This document shows, in pieces, positions 8,550 through 17,241 of a stretch of DNA of 64,000 bases. The stretch lies in contig DAIDHX010000301.1 in assembly GCA_027451885.1 (NCBI GenBank), positions 27,047-91,046 of the forward strand, given 5' to 3'. Both the position numbers and the translations under genes were made by a program. The DNA comes from Planctomycetales bacterium. Lineage in GTDB: Bacteria > Planctomycetota > Planctomycetia > Isosphaerales > Isosphaeraceae. The notes beneath the pieces are model-generated. The model had not been told where the DNA came from. It saw only the letters and a list, made by a program, of their open reading frames with translations, and ran no database searches. Within the stretch, counting starts at the first letter, position 1; each line of letters opens with the position of its first letter.

Positions 8550-9323
8550 ATGACCATGCGTCATCTCTTTCTCGTCATTTTACTCATCGGGGCCGCATTC
8601 TTGGGCGGCGCTTTTGTAAACGGCCCAGGATTGCAATGGGTTCAAGCCCGCCTGATGAAGTCACTTGGGCTTGGCGAGAGTAACGAGATCGCGTCCGTTC
8701 AGTTGAAGGCGAGTCCGGCGAACCCATCACCTTCAACTCCGCAGGCACCCATCGCACCGGCACCCTCCATCGTTGGGGAGGCAGTTGCAACAGCGGCCAC
8801 CCTAGCTTCGGTTAAGTCGCCCGCGGGTCTTATGGATACCGCTCAAGTGTCTCCGCCGCGATCGATTCAAACGCCTGGCTTTGATCGGAGAAAGCCGCTC
8901 TCGGTCGCGCCTGTCAAAGGTGCCGATGATCGGGAAATTCGTCCCGCAAGCCTGAAAGGGACGCGTGACAGTGTCGCTGACATCAAGCTAGAAGAACCGG
9001 ACCAGGGGCCGCTGCCTCCGCTTCAACCCGTGCATCCGGAACCTGCCACGGCAGGCACGAAGCTACCCCCTGCTTCATCCCTTGCCAGGTCAACGGAGTG
9101 GGCCGAGATCTTGCACAAGCTCAAGTCACTCGGTGTGACGCGATACCGAGTCGATGGCGACCTTGCCGGTCGCGTTCTCTTTTCCTGCGTGGTGCCCATC
9201 GCAGGGCGACAGGCCGTCTCTCAGCAATTCGAAGCCGAGGACGATGATCTTTTAAGCGCAGCCCAGGCCGCGGTGCGGCGCGTCACGCTCTGGAAAAAAC
9301 TGAAGCCGACGGACACGAATTAA
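8550..9323 (+). CDS. Membrane-anchored hypothetical protein
   Basis: A 257-residue protein with one N-terminal membrane segment or signal anchor (LFLVILLIGAAFLGGAFV). A long Pro/Ala/Ser-rich, low-complexity middle follows (~50-180). A compact C-terminal domain (~185-250) begins STEWAEILHKLKSLGVTRYRV and ends VRRVTLWKKLK. The ATG at 8550 follows a strong AAGGAGG site; ATG 8556 is possible. The layout suggests a tethered periplasmic C-terminal domain. It was not recognised and no function is proposed. It stands alone between the sulfur cluster (divergent) and the next gene. Confidence 0.7.
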   Translation: MTMRHLFLVILLIGAAFLGGAFVNGPGLQWVQARLMKSLGLGESNEIASVQLKASPANPSPSTPQAPIAPAPSIVGEAVATAATLASVKSPAGLMDTAQVSPPRSIQTPGFDRRKPLSVAPVKGADDREIRPASLKGTRDSVADIKLEEPDQGPLPPLQPVHPEPATAGTKLPPASSLARSTEWAEILHKLKSLGVTRYRVDGDLAGRVLFSCVVPIAGRQAVSQQFEAEDDDLLSAAQAAVRRVTLWKKLKPTDTN

Positions 9324-9389
9324 CCGAACCACTCCATTTATTAACGACTTACAACGACAAGGGAGGTGAAAAGAAGCTCCACGTTCTCC

Positions 9390-9395
9390 TATAAT
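9390..9395 (+). promoter_or_regulatory. Candidate -10 box
   Basis: A perfect TATAAT lies 124 bp upstream of the gene starting at 9519. The matching -35 region (around 9367) is weak, so this is only a possible promoter. Confidence 0.25.
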
Positions 9396-9518
9396 TCGGC
9401 AGGCGCAAGACCAGCGTATGTTGGTGCTGGTTTCAAGCGCTGGAAACCGCCCTGCCGCGAATTCGCATGATCTCGCGCGGAGCTCTCCCATTCATTCCTC
9501 CGCGGGAAGGGGCCATCG

Positions 9519-10031
9519 ATGGCCGACGTCTCGAGTTCACGCTGGTTGCTGATCGTCACCGGTAGTACCCTCCGCGCAGAGGAAATGGACCGGCCGCTTG
9601 GTTACTACTTCAAGCGCAAGATCGAGGAAGGGATCACCGCCGCGATCGCCACCGGCCGAACCGGACTTGAAGGTTACGTCGTTCGGCTCGTTGCAGACTT
9701 CCGCTGGATTCACGATGAGCCCCTCCAGAGCTTGCCCACCATCTCCCTGGGCGGTCCTGGTGTAAATGCCCTCGCTCACCGTTGGCTCGAGGAAGTACCT
9801 GTCTCGCTCGCTTATGGAGACCGCTACTTTATCCAGATGGACCCCGATCTCGCTGAGCCGCGCGCCAGCATCTGGGGCATGGACAATCCCGCCACGCAAA
9901 TCGCGGTCTCGGTCTTTCTCGATCGATTTCTGGATCGGTTTCTGGAACGCTGCTCACGCGCTTCAGGCCGACTGGTTCCTTCGGAGGAAGAGACCGATCC
10001 CGAAACCGAAGATGAGGATGAGGACGACTAA
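9519..10031 (+). CDS. Hypothetical acidic protein
   Basis: A 170-residue soluble protein starting MADVSSSRWLLIVTGSTL and ending in a strongly acidic tail (EEETDPETEDEDEDD). The middle holds GYYFKRKIEEGI, VRLVADFRWIH and SLGGPGVNALAHRWLEEVP. A GGPGVNA glycine motif and a run of short beta-like segments suggest a small alpha/beta fold. No family was recognised. Coding is supported by GC-biased codon use and by the clean frame. The acidic tail could be a metal- or protein-binding extension (inference). It is monocistronic as far as can be seen. Confidence 0.6.
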   Translation: MADVSSSRWLLIVTGSTLRAEEMDRPLGYYFKRKIEEGITAAIATGRTGLEGYVVRLVADFRWIHDEPLQSLPTISLGGPGVNALAHRWLEEVPVSLAYGDRYFIQMDPDLAEPRASIWGMDNPATQIAVSVFLDRFLDRFLERCSRASGRLVPSEEETDPETEDEDEDD

Positions 10032-10221
10032 GTTGGAAATGCTCAACGAGTGACCTTGCGGCCCAAAACCGGTCCACAGCCATCGATTTCTGCCGAATTT
10101 TGTCACACTCGCCATCTAGAGCGCAACTTCTAGGTAGGTGAACTGGCAGAGTCTGGGCTTCCTTAGGGTGTGCCGTTGCGGGACGAGGCTTGGTTCACTC
10201 CTTTTCCGGGGAGGGGTAGCC

Positions 10222-11346
10222 ATGGAAATGTGCTCCGAACCTGGCATCCAGAGCCGTCCAGGGCGGCACCGCTGTCTGACCCTGGCTCAAATCTGCATCC
10301 CTGTTGCCGCTGCCCTGGGTGTATTCGCCTCATCCCGGGCAGGCGAATCGAATCCTCCGTTTCGGCTCACCAAGCGGGTGGTCACTCAGGATCAAGGGGC
10401 CTGGGTCATCGATTACTGGGTGCGGGCAAATGCAAACCACGGAATCATCCTTCTTCCCGAAGAAATCAGCCTGAGCGTTGAGGGCTGGGTGTCCAATTCC
10501 CGGGTGAAGAGCCATGCCGCGCCACGCTGGTCGGCTTTGAGCACGGGGGCGGGGCCAGAGTTGCACGCCATCGCGGATGTCATTCCCGCCGCGGATGAAG
10601 CAACACGCTGCCGCGAACGATTAGCCGTTGCCATCTGGTCGAATCCACGCTTACCGACACCCTTACCGATAGGAGCCATCTCCGCTGGTGACCTCGACGC
10701 TTCGTTGACACATCACACCACTCTCTCCGCGCCACTTAGCACAGGACCAAACGGCGAAATCCGCGTTCGGATTCGCCTCGACCACCAGCACATCCTCCAG
10801 GGGGAATACGATCCCCTGCTTGGGGTTCGAGAGATTGCAATCAGACTCGGCCCCACGACTCTTCATGATGTCGTCCCGCTTGACCGCGAGCAGTATCTCG
10901 CATTGCCGAAGGGCCAGTGGCCTGAACCGCCAGAGGAGCGCAAGGACACCCGCCAGGCACGATCGGGGCCCGATAGTCTCCACATTGAAGCGCATATCCC
11001 CGGGCGGCAGTTTTATCGTTATCCAGCGCGCCCGGTGCGCCATGGCACAAGAATGGTTCTGCGGTTCTGGTATCTCATCGCGGAGGGAACCGAGGGTGAA
11101 TGCCGGGTTCGCCTGGCACAAATCAAGGATACCCCAATCTCCTACCGGGTGCTTACCGCGGGCGTTATCGATGAGCAACTGCGCAAGGTGGGCAGGTGGA
11201 CCAAGGTCGAGCGGGTTGTGACCATGGAAGAGGAAGCCACCAAGGTCACCCTCGAATTCAAAATCCTAGGAGAGGCTGAAGTCGGCGAAATGTGGATCGA
11301 CGACGTTAGCTTGGAGCCGCTGGGCGCGAGCGCCGGTGGGCCCTAA
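10222..11346 (+). CDS. Secreted protein with C-terminal carbohydrate-binding-like domain
   Basis: A 374-residue exported protein. The N-terminus has a signal peptide after a charged stretch (LTLAQICIPVAAALGVFASSRAG). The body has an N-terminal beta-rich region and a C-terminal ~130-residue jelly-roll-like domain ending EMWIDDVSLEPLG. That ending is typical of CBM4/CenC-type beta sandwiches. The preceding RVLTAGVID...GRWTKVERVVTM pattern also fits. ATG 10222 is chosen because GGGGAGGGG lies just upstream; the frame is open from 10138. The sugar-binding role is inferred from fold resemblance only. It is followed 33 bp later by the YfhO-like gene. Confidence 0.6.
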   Translation: MEMCSEPGIQSRPGRHRCLTLAQICIPVAAALGVFASSRAGESNPPFRLTKRVVTQDQGAWVIDYWVRANANHGIILLPEEISLSVEGWVSNSRVKSHAAPRWSALSTGAGPELHAIADVIPAADEATRCRERLAVAIWSNPRLPTPLPIGAISAGDLDASLTHHTTLSAPLSTGPNGEIRVRIRLDHQHILQGEYDPLLGVREIAIRLGPTTLHDVVPLDREQYLALPKGQWPEPPEERKDTRQARSGPDSLHIEAHIPGRQFYRYPARPVRHGTRMVLRFWYLIAEGTEGECRVRLAQIKDTPISYRVLTAGVIDEQLRKVGRWTKVERVVTMEEEATKVTLEFKILGEAEVGEMWIDDVSLEPLGASAGGP

Positions 11347-11379
11347 AATCATCGACGGTGCCGCGTTGAATCGGGATGA

Positions 11380-13713
11380 ATGGACTCCCGTCCAGGCGGC
11401 TTCCTTGCTTCTAGATGGGACCCGCGCCGAACGATGACGGCCTCTTCGCGCATCTGGTTCGGCCTGGCACTCGCGGTTGTTGGTGCTGCTTTTGCCCCTG
11501 TCCTTTGGGGATTTGAGCCACTCGGGGGCGATCCCGAGCTCATGTATCAACCCATCAAAAGCGAGCTCGCTCGATCCCTCGCGACAGGTCGGTTGCCCTT
11601 CTGGAGCGACCGCTTCGGTCTTGGCGTACCTCTCATTGCCGAGAGCCACGTCGCTGCATTTTATCCGTTGAACTGGATTTTCTATCGCATCCTCTCGGTC
11701 GAGGCTGCTTACGCTGTTCTCCTCTGGATGCACGCCGTTGCGCTCGCGGCCTCAACCTTCGCTTACGCGCGAACGCTTCAGATCACGCCGCCTGGAGCCG
11801 CAATCGCGGCGATCGCGTTTTCCCTCTGCGGGTTCCAGGCTGTCCATGCCGTTCACGAGCCTTTTTATCACCTCATGCCCTATCTGCCCCTATGCCTGCT
11901 CTGCGCCCACCGTTTCGTCGAATCGGGCAAGGTCGCATGGCTTGCCGGCCTGGCAGTTGCCTGGGGTGTTCAACTTTGCCTGGGACACTTTCAGATCCAG
12001 ATGTGGACGGCAGGGTTGGTCCTACTCACGGGCCTGTGGCTTTGCCTTCCCATCCCCGGTCTCGGTCATAAGATCTCCCGCATTCTTGGTTTGAGCCTTG
12101 CGCTTGCCTGGGGTGCAGCCATCGCCTGGATGCAGCTTAAGCTGACCTGGGAGCTCACCGGCGTGGCTGGATTCGCCCGACCTCCTCAGTTTTTGGCGAA
12201 CTTCTTGTTTCCCCCCGCGCACTGGGCTCAATTTGCCTTGCCCGAGGTTTTCCTCGGACGGCGGCAAGGCATTGGCGACTCCTACTGGGGCCACCAGGGG
12301 ACGATGCCAGGCGAGGCATGCGCCTATGTAGGCGTTACTCCCTTGATCCTCGCCTGGATCGGTCTCGTAGCGCCGCGGGATCGCGCGCTCGCACCCTGGC
12401 GCTGGCTTGCTCCGATCACGCTCGCACTAGCGACAATGCCCGGATGGTGGCCTGACGGCTTCCTGCTCTTGCTCCAACTACCCGGCATTGGTTGGTTCCG
12501 AGCGCCTGCTCGCTATACCCTTGTCACCAGCCTGGCACTCGCCTTGCTCGCTGGCCGGGGTGTTGATGCCGCAATCCCAGCACGGAGACGAGCATTTGGA
12601 CTCTGTCTGGCAGGGCTCTTCGGCGCGGGGGCCTGGGCATGGTCTGTCTCATGGTCTGGGCAGGCCGAATTTCGAGCCGGTCTTGGTCCTGATACGTTTC
12701 CCCTCAGGTTTACCGCGGCAGCGGCGGCGTGGATGCTTGGGGCCTGGGCTGTGCTCGCGGCGTGGCACCGCCCCCGCATCGTGGGGGCGCTCGTGGCCAC
12801 AGCAACGGTCGAGCTTGTGCCCTTGCTCTATCTTGGACCAGCAGCCTGGTACTGGCGCTTACCGTTACCTCAGTCGAGTCCCGTGCTGAAGGCGCTCACG
12901 AACCTTCCAAACGTGGGACTGGTGGCAAGCCGATTGCTCAGCTTGCCCGCATCCTGCGACCTCACACCCGCATTCCCCAACCTTGGCATTACGCCGCCGC
13001 CCCCGAATTACCTGCTCGAAGCCGCCCGCCTTGCACCTCAAACCAACACGGACGCCGATCGCCTCTGGCAACGGCGCTTTGGTGTGACTCACGGCATCTG
13101 GGGCTCTCGTGAAAACCTGCTCGGAAGTGGTTTGCAGATCGTTGAGCAACTCGACGATCCAGCGCTTGACCGAATCATGCTTGGAGTTCCAAGCGCCGCC
13201 GTGGGTGGAGGAAGTCCCTGGCGTATCGCACGCTATCCCGCTCCCTTTCCACCAGCACGTCTTGGTCTGACTGTTCGTGTTGCCTCGGGTTGGGGCCAGC
13301 TTTACACGATCTTATCAAGCACAGATATGTTCACTGAAGTATGGTTTTTGGCCGAAGACAATCCTCCCAGCCCCCGCGGACCGATGGCGAAACACGCGCA
13401 AGTCCTTGAATACGATGGCCGCAAGGCCAGCATTGAGCACGATGGCACCTGTGTCCTGATCCTCCAGCGGACGTATTTCCCGGGATGGCGTTACCGCATC
13501 GATCAGGGAGACACGCATCCTGTCTTGAAGGTCGACGGCGGCCTTCAGGGCGTGCTAATTGAAGGTTCAGGAATAACCAGGGTTGAGCTAAGCTACCATC
13601 CCACAGGGTTCGAGCAAGCCGCGAGGATCTCAGCAGCAGCGCTGGCACTCGCCGCCTGCACCGCGATCGGAAGTCTGGTACGACGCACCTTGGATCGACG
13701 CCGATCAACGTAA
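11380..13713 (+). CDS. YfhO-like polytopic membrane protein
   Basis: A 777-residue protein with a dozen or more membrane spans in the first ~500 residues and a C-terminal extracytoplasmic domain of ~250 residues. The early pattern GGDPELMYQPIKSELA...GRLPFWSDRFGLGVPLIAESHVAAFYPLNW is the hallmark of YfhO-family and related GT-C membrane proteins, where the acidic residues in the first loop are thought to be catalytic. The C-terminal VLILQRTYFPGWRYRID is also typical. Members help glycosylate lipoteichoic acid or other cell-envelope polymers; the substrate here is unknown. An alternative start is MTASSRIW at 11434. Confidence 0.75.
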   Translation: MDSRPGGFLASRWDPRRTMTASSRIWFGLALAVVGAAFAPVLWGFEPLGGDPELMYQPIKSELARSLATGRLPFWSDRFGLGVPLIAESHVAAFYPLNWIFYRILSVEAAYAVLLWMHAVALAASTFAYARTLQITPPGAAIAAIAFSLCGFQAVHAVHEPFYHLMPYLPLCLLCAHRFVESGKVAWLAGLAVAWGVQLCLGHFQIQMWTAGLVLLTGLWLCLPIPGLGHKISRILGLSLALAWGAAIAWMQLKLTWELTGVAGFARPPQFLANFLFPPAHWAQFALPEVFLGRRQGIGDSYWGHQGTMPGEACAYVGVTPLILAWIGLVAPRDRALAPWRWLAPITLALATMPGWWPDGFLLLLQLPGIGWFRAPARYTLVTSLALALLAGRGVDAAIPARRRAFGLCLAGLFGAGAWAWSVSWSGQAEFRAGLGPDTFPLRFTAAAAAWMLGAWAVLAAWHRPRIVGALVATATVELVPLLYLGPAAWYWRLPLPQSSPVLKALTNLPNVGLVASRLLSLPASCDLTPAFPNLGITPPPPNYLLEAARLAPQTNTDADRLWQRRFGVTHGIWGSRENLLGSGLQIVEQLDDPALDRIMLGVPSAAVGGGSPWRIARYPAPFPPARLGLTVRVASGWGQLYTILSSTDMFTEVWFLAEDNPPSPRGPMAKHAQVLEYDGRKASIEHDGTCVLILQRTYFPGWRYRIDQGDTHPVLKVDGGLQGVLIEGSGITRVELSYHPTGFEQAARISAAALALAACTAIGSLVRRTLDRRRST

Positions 13714-13915
13714 TTCCTCGACATTCGACGCCCAAGGTTTGCTCCCGCCACCTGTGCGTGTTAAGGTCGAATTCCCCCGAAGCCGTGCGATCTCGCTGAT
13801 CCAACCTTGCGCACAAGTTCGCTTCCTGGGGCTCAGCCGGGTCCTGGGGCGGATACGAGCCCTGGCGAAACACACTGGTGAAAAAACGGCACGCTGACGG
13901 CCGAGATGGAATCGC

Positions 13916-15280
13916 ATGCCAAACTCTGCTGAATCGACCTTGGTACTCAATCAGGCCCGGGTCAAAGCCTATATCGGTCTCCTGCCCCTGCTCTTCGTTT
14001 GCTATGTGATCGCATTCGTCGATCGCGTGAACGTTGGCTTTGCCAAGCTCGAAATGCAGGATGATCTTCAGTCGGCGGGATTCACCGACGGCAAATTCGC
14101 CCTTGGCATGGGGATCTTCTTTATCGGCTATCTGATCCCCGAGATTCCCGCGACGCTCATCATGGAGCGCTGGAGCGCTCGCAAGTGGATCTGCCGGATC
14201 ATGGTCTCGTGGGGGTTAATCGCCGCTCTCACCGCGTTCGTGAAAACGCCTTTCCATTTTTACGCGGTTCGATTCGCGCTTGGGCTTGCAGAGGCAGGCT
14301 TCTATCCCGGCGTGATTGTCTTCCTGACTCATTGGTTCCCACGCCGCGACCGGACCAAGGCCCTGGCCTGGTTTTTCATTGGTACCCCAATCGCACAGAT
14401 GATCGGCCCACCCATCTCTGCGAGAATCATGTCCACAGTCGCTCAGCACGGCACGATTCTAGGACTTGTCGGTTGGCAATGGGTTTTCATTCTCTGGGGA
14501 ATGCCAGCGGTTCTTCTGGGCATCGCCACCTGGTTTGTTTTGGCAGACTCACCACGCCAGGCACGATGGCTGTCTGACGCTGAAAAAGATGCCCTCGAAG
14601 CCAAACTGGCCGAAGAAAAAGCCGAACAACACAGCCGATCCATCCACTTGAGCGTTTTCCAAACGCTGCGCAATCCCCGCGTAATCACGCTGGCGCTTGC
14701 TTATTTTCTGGTTGTGACCTGCAGCTACGGAATCGAATTCTACATCCCGTCGATCGTGAAGGACTGGTATCACCTTGAGATTACAAACCTGGCCTGGCTC
14801 GTTGTCGTTCCGCCCACAGGTGCCTTGATTGGGCAGTTGCTCGTCGGCTGGAATTCCGACCGCCGACTCGAGCGGCGATGGCACTCGGCCGCGCCGATTC
14901 TCCTGGGTGCCACCGCCTTGATTTTCGTGCCCCAATCCAAGGGATCAATCTGGCTCACCATGACGCTCTTCACGATCGCCCTCATCGGCGTGAAGGCCTA
15001 CCTTCCCGCTTTCTGGGCTCTGCCTAACCAGTTCCTGACGGCCCAGGCGGCAGCGGCCGGTATTGGTTTCGTCAACTCCTTCGGCAACCTGGGCGGCGCA
15101 ACGGGGCCCATCATCCTTGGCAAGGTCAAGGAGCTGACGTCTGAATACCGCTACGGTCTGTGGATCCTGAGCGCCTCGGCCATTGCCTCGGCCATCGTGA
15201 TCCTTAGCTTGCCGCTCGACGTGAAACGCGCAGAGGCCGGCGAGCCTGATGTTCCTGCCCTGGGCGGCGAGGGCGATTAG
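13916..15280 (+). CDS. MFS transporter, anion:cation symporter (ACS) family
   Basis: A 454-residue, 12-span transporter. Family marks are FVDRVNVGFAKLEMQDDL in TM1 and the first loop, GMGIFFIGYLIPEIPATLIMERW in TM2, and GFYPGVIVFLTHWFPRRDRTKALAWFF in TM4 and the following loop. The GWQWVFILWGMPAVLLG stretch is also an ACS mark. ACS members import organic anions such as 4-hydroxyphenylacetate, hexuronates, phthalate or tartrate with protons. The specific substrate cannot be read. Its stop lies 5 bp from the stop of the convergent leucine-rich-repeat gene. No adjacent catabolic gene identifies the pathway. Confidence 0.88.
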   Translation: MPNSAESTLVLNQARVKAYIGLLPLLFVCYVIAFVDRVNVGFAKLEMQDDLQSAGFTDGKFALGMGIFFIGYLIPEIPATLIMERWSARKWICRIMVSWGLIAALTAFVKTPFHFYAVRFALGLAEAGFYPGVIVFLTHWFPRRDRTKALAWFFIGTPIAQMIGPPISARIMSTVAQHGTILGLVGWQWVFILWGMPAVLLGIATWFVLADSPRQARWLSDAEKDALEAKLAEEKAEQHSRSIHLSVFQTLRNPRVITLALAYFLVVTCSYGIEFYIPSIVKDWYHLEITNLAWLVVVPPTGALIGQLLVGWNSDRRLERRWHSAAPILLGATALIFVPQSKGSIWLTMTLFTIALIGVKAYLPAFWALPNQFLTAQAAAAGIGFVNSFGNLGGATGPIILGKVKELTSEYRYGLWILSASAIASAIVILSLPLDVKRAEAGEPDVPALGGEGD

Positions 15281-15285
15281 GCTGC

Positions 15286-16089
15286 TTATTTGTAGACCGC
15301 CACGCCCGGCAATGCTTGCTTCAACTTCTCCACCGCACCCGGCGTCACCTTCGTGCCAATCAGGTAAATCGACTTCAGACTCTTGAGGTCGCGCAACGAT
15401 TCCAATCCGGCGTCGGTGACGTCCGTGCGTGAAAGAGCCAGCACCTGGAGATTCGTGAGTCCCTTGAGGCGGGTGAGTCCCTTGTCACTCACCTTCGAAC
15501 GCGTCAAAAACAGCATTGTGAGCTTGGACAGACCCGCGATACTGTCGAGTCCGGCGTCGGTCACCTGCGGGCTCATCACGGTCAGCGCCGTTAGACCTGG
15601 CAGCTCCTTGATGGGCGCAAGCGCAGCGTCCGTGAACTGGCTATTGTCGATATAGACTACCTGCAAATTGGGCACATTCTTGAGGAGCGCAAGCCCGTCC
15701 TTATCGCCGGACCACGTCTTCAGGATGTTCACCGTGGCGGTTTCCTTGCCGTCCTTAGCCTTGTCAACCATCACGACCGCGCCTCGCTTTTCTAGCTCGA
15801 GTGACGCTACCTTGAGCTTGAGGCTCGAGACCTCCGCCTGGAGCGAAGCGATCTGAGCCTTCAACTTCGTTGCGTCTTCAGCCGCCGGTTTAGCAGGCGC
15901 AGGGTTCGCAGCCGGTTTAGCAGGCGCAGGGTTCGCAGCCGGTTTGGCAGACGCGGCTGGCTTTTTCACCTCCACAGGCTTGGGAGCAGCCTTCTTTTGC
16001 TCTTTCTGTTGCGCCTGGGCTCTCGATCCGACAAGCATTAGCCCCACGCAAATGACCGAAATCAACCGGAACTGGGCAGGCGCGAACAT
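15286..16089 (-). CDS. Secreted leucine-rich-repeat protein
   Basis: A 267-residue exported protein. It has a signal peptide (MFAPAQFRLISVICVGLMLV...) and then a Lys/Pro/Ala-rich linker with two tandem NPAPAKPAA units. A short coiled coil (KLKAQIASLQAEVSSLKLKV) follows. About five leucine-rich repeats of the form LxxLxxLTxLxLxxTxVTDAGL make up the C-terminal half. The longer frame to 16260 has no signal-like start, so ATG 16089 (AGGAG 10 nt upstream) is preferred. Such planctomycete proteins are probably cell-surface binding modules. The function is not known. Confidence 0.75.
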   Translation of the reverse strand: MFAPAQFRLISVICVGLMLVGSRAQAQQKEQKKAAPKPVEVKKPAASAKPAANPAPAKPAANPAPAKPAAEDATKLKAQIASLQAEVSSLKLKVASLELEKRGAVVMVDKAKDGKETATVNILKTWSGDKDGLALLKNVPNLQVVYIDNSQFTDAALAPIKELPGLTALTVMSPQVTDAGLDSIAGLSKLTMLFLTRSKVSDKGLTRLKGLTNLQVLALSRTDVTDAGLESLRDLKSLKSIYLIGTKVTPGAVEKLKQALPGVAVYK

Positions 16090-16150
16090 GCTGCTTGATC
16101 TCCTTTCCTCGAGGCGAGCGCAGGGCACGAGGGTGGGAACCCTGCTTGTG

Positions 16151-16167
16151 GGAGCGCCTGGCGCTCC
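16151..16167. other. Perfect 7-bp hairpin in the divergent gap
   Basis: GGAGCGC-CTG-GCGCTCC lies in the 246-bp gap between the leucine-rich-repeat gene and fdhD. It has no T-run on either strand. It could be an attenuator or a protein-binding palindrome; no role is assigned. Confidence 0.3.
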
Positions 16168-16335
16168 AGAGTACGACCTCCTCACGGTAAACCCTCCCAG
16201 GGCGATTGGCAACCGCCTGTCATTGGAACCCACCCAACCTGCGGTTAGAGTCAAGCACATCGCGCTGCCCTGGGGTGATCAGCTTCCCAGCCTGGGCAGG
16301 CGGAAACCCTCACCCTCCCAGGTTACGAGGCAATC

Positions 16336-17241
16336 ATGGCCGAGCCGTCGTTCAACGTACTGAACCCTCCACGGCTGGGCGCCGTTGCGCTGCCCGTTCG
16401 ATCCGTCCAATGTTCCAAACATGTTGAGGAGGAGCGTACCGACTGGCTCGCTGTGGAGGCACCGCTTGAAATCCGCGTCCAGGGCGCGTGTGAAGAATCT
16501 ACAAGTGTAGCCGTATTAATGCGAACACCTGGCCACGACCTTGAACTTGCTCTGGGATTCTTGCTTACGGAAGGCGCTATCCGGCGCAGGTCGGAACTTT
16601 CGTCCCAGCTCTTCGAGCCGGACGCCTCAGTCGATTTGCATGAGAATCAAGCATCGATTGCGATTCCCTTGAACCGGCCCTTCCAGCAGACGTGGTCCAA
16701 TCGTACGTTGCTTGCCACCTCAAGCTGCGGGGCTTGCGGCAAGGCTAACCTTGATCAGCTCTGCGTCGGTGCAGTGCCCGTGCGCTCGGAACTTGTCGTC
16801 AGGCCTGAGACCATCACTTCCTTGCCACCCAAACTTCGCGATTCCCAGCCCATCTTCGCAAGAAGCGGGGGCTTGCATGCCGCGGGGCTATTCAACTCCG
16901 GCGGTGCACTGATCCTCGCCCGCGAGGACATCGGCCGTCACAACGCCGTGGATAAGATCATCGGCCGATGTCTCGCTGATGACATCCTGCCGCTCGCTGA
17001 ATCCCTTTTGCTTATCTCAGGCCGTGCCAGTTTCGAGATTATCCAGAAGGCCGCTGTCGCAGGTATCCCCGTGGTTTGTGCGGTATCTGCTCCGTCTAGC
17101 CTGGCCGTCCTGGCAGCTCAACACCTCAATATCTCCCTCATCGGGTTCCTGCGCGATTCAACCTTCAACGTCTATGCGCACTCCGAGCGAGTACAGTCTC
17201 ATTCCGCAAAGAACCAGGCCCCGAATCTGCCGACGCTCTGA
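16336..17241 (+). CDS. fdhD: Formate dehydrogenase accessory sulfurtransferase FdhD
   Basis: A 301-residue cytoplasmic protein. FdhD passes sulfur from IscS to the molybdenum cofactor before its insertion into formate dehydrogenase. Seen: [29 protein letters not shown] with the paired cysteines C131 and C134, [26 protein letters not shown], and [20 protein letters not shown]. All are family motifs. The start ATG has GAGG upstream. The last 77 bp overlap the 3' end of the convergent glycosyltransferase gene, beyond the conserved [10 protein letters not shown] end. No formate dehydrogenase or molybdenum-cofactor genes are near, so its client lies elsewhere. Confidence 0.93.
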   Translation: MAEPSFNVLNPPRLGAVALPVRSVQCSKHVEEERTDWLAVEAPLEIRVQGACEESTSVAVLMRTPGHDLELALGFLLTEGAIRRRSELSSQLFEPDASVDLHENQASIAIPLNRPFQQTWSNRTLLATSSCGACGKANLDQLCVGAVPVRSELVVRPETITSLPPKLRDSQPIFARSGGLHAAGLFNSGGALILAREDIGRHNAVDKIIGRCLADDILPLAESLLLISGRASFEIIQKAAVAGIPVVCAVSAPSSLAVLAAQHLNISLIGFLRDSTFNVYAHSERVQSHSAKNQAPNLPTL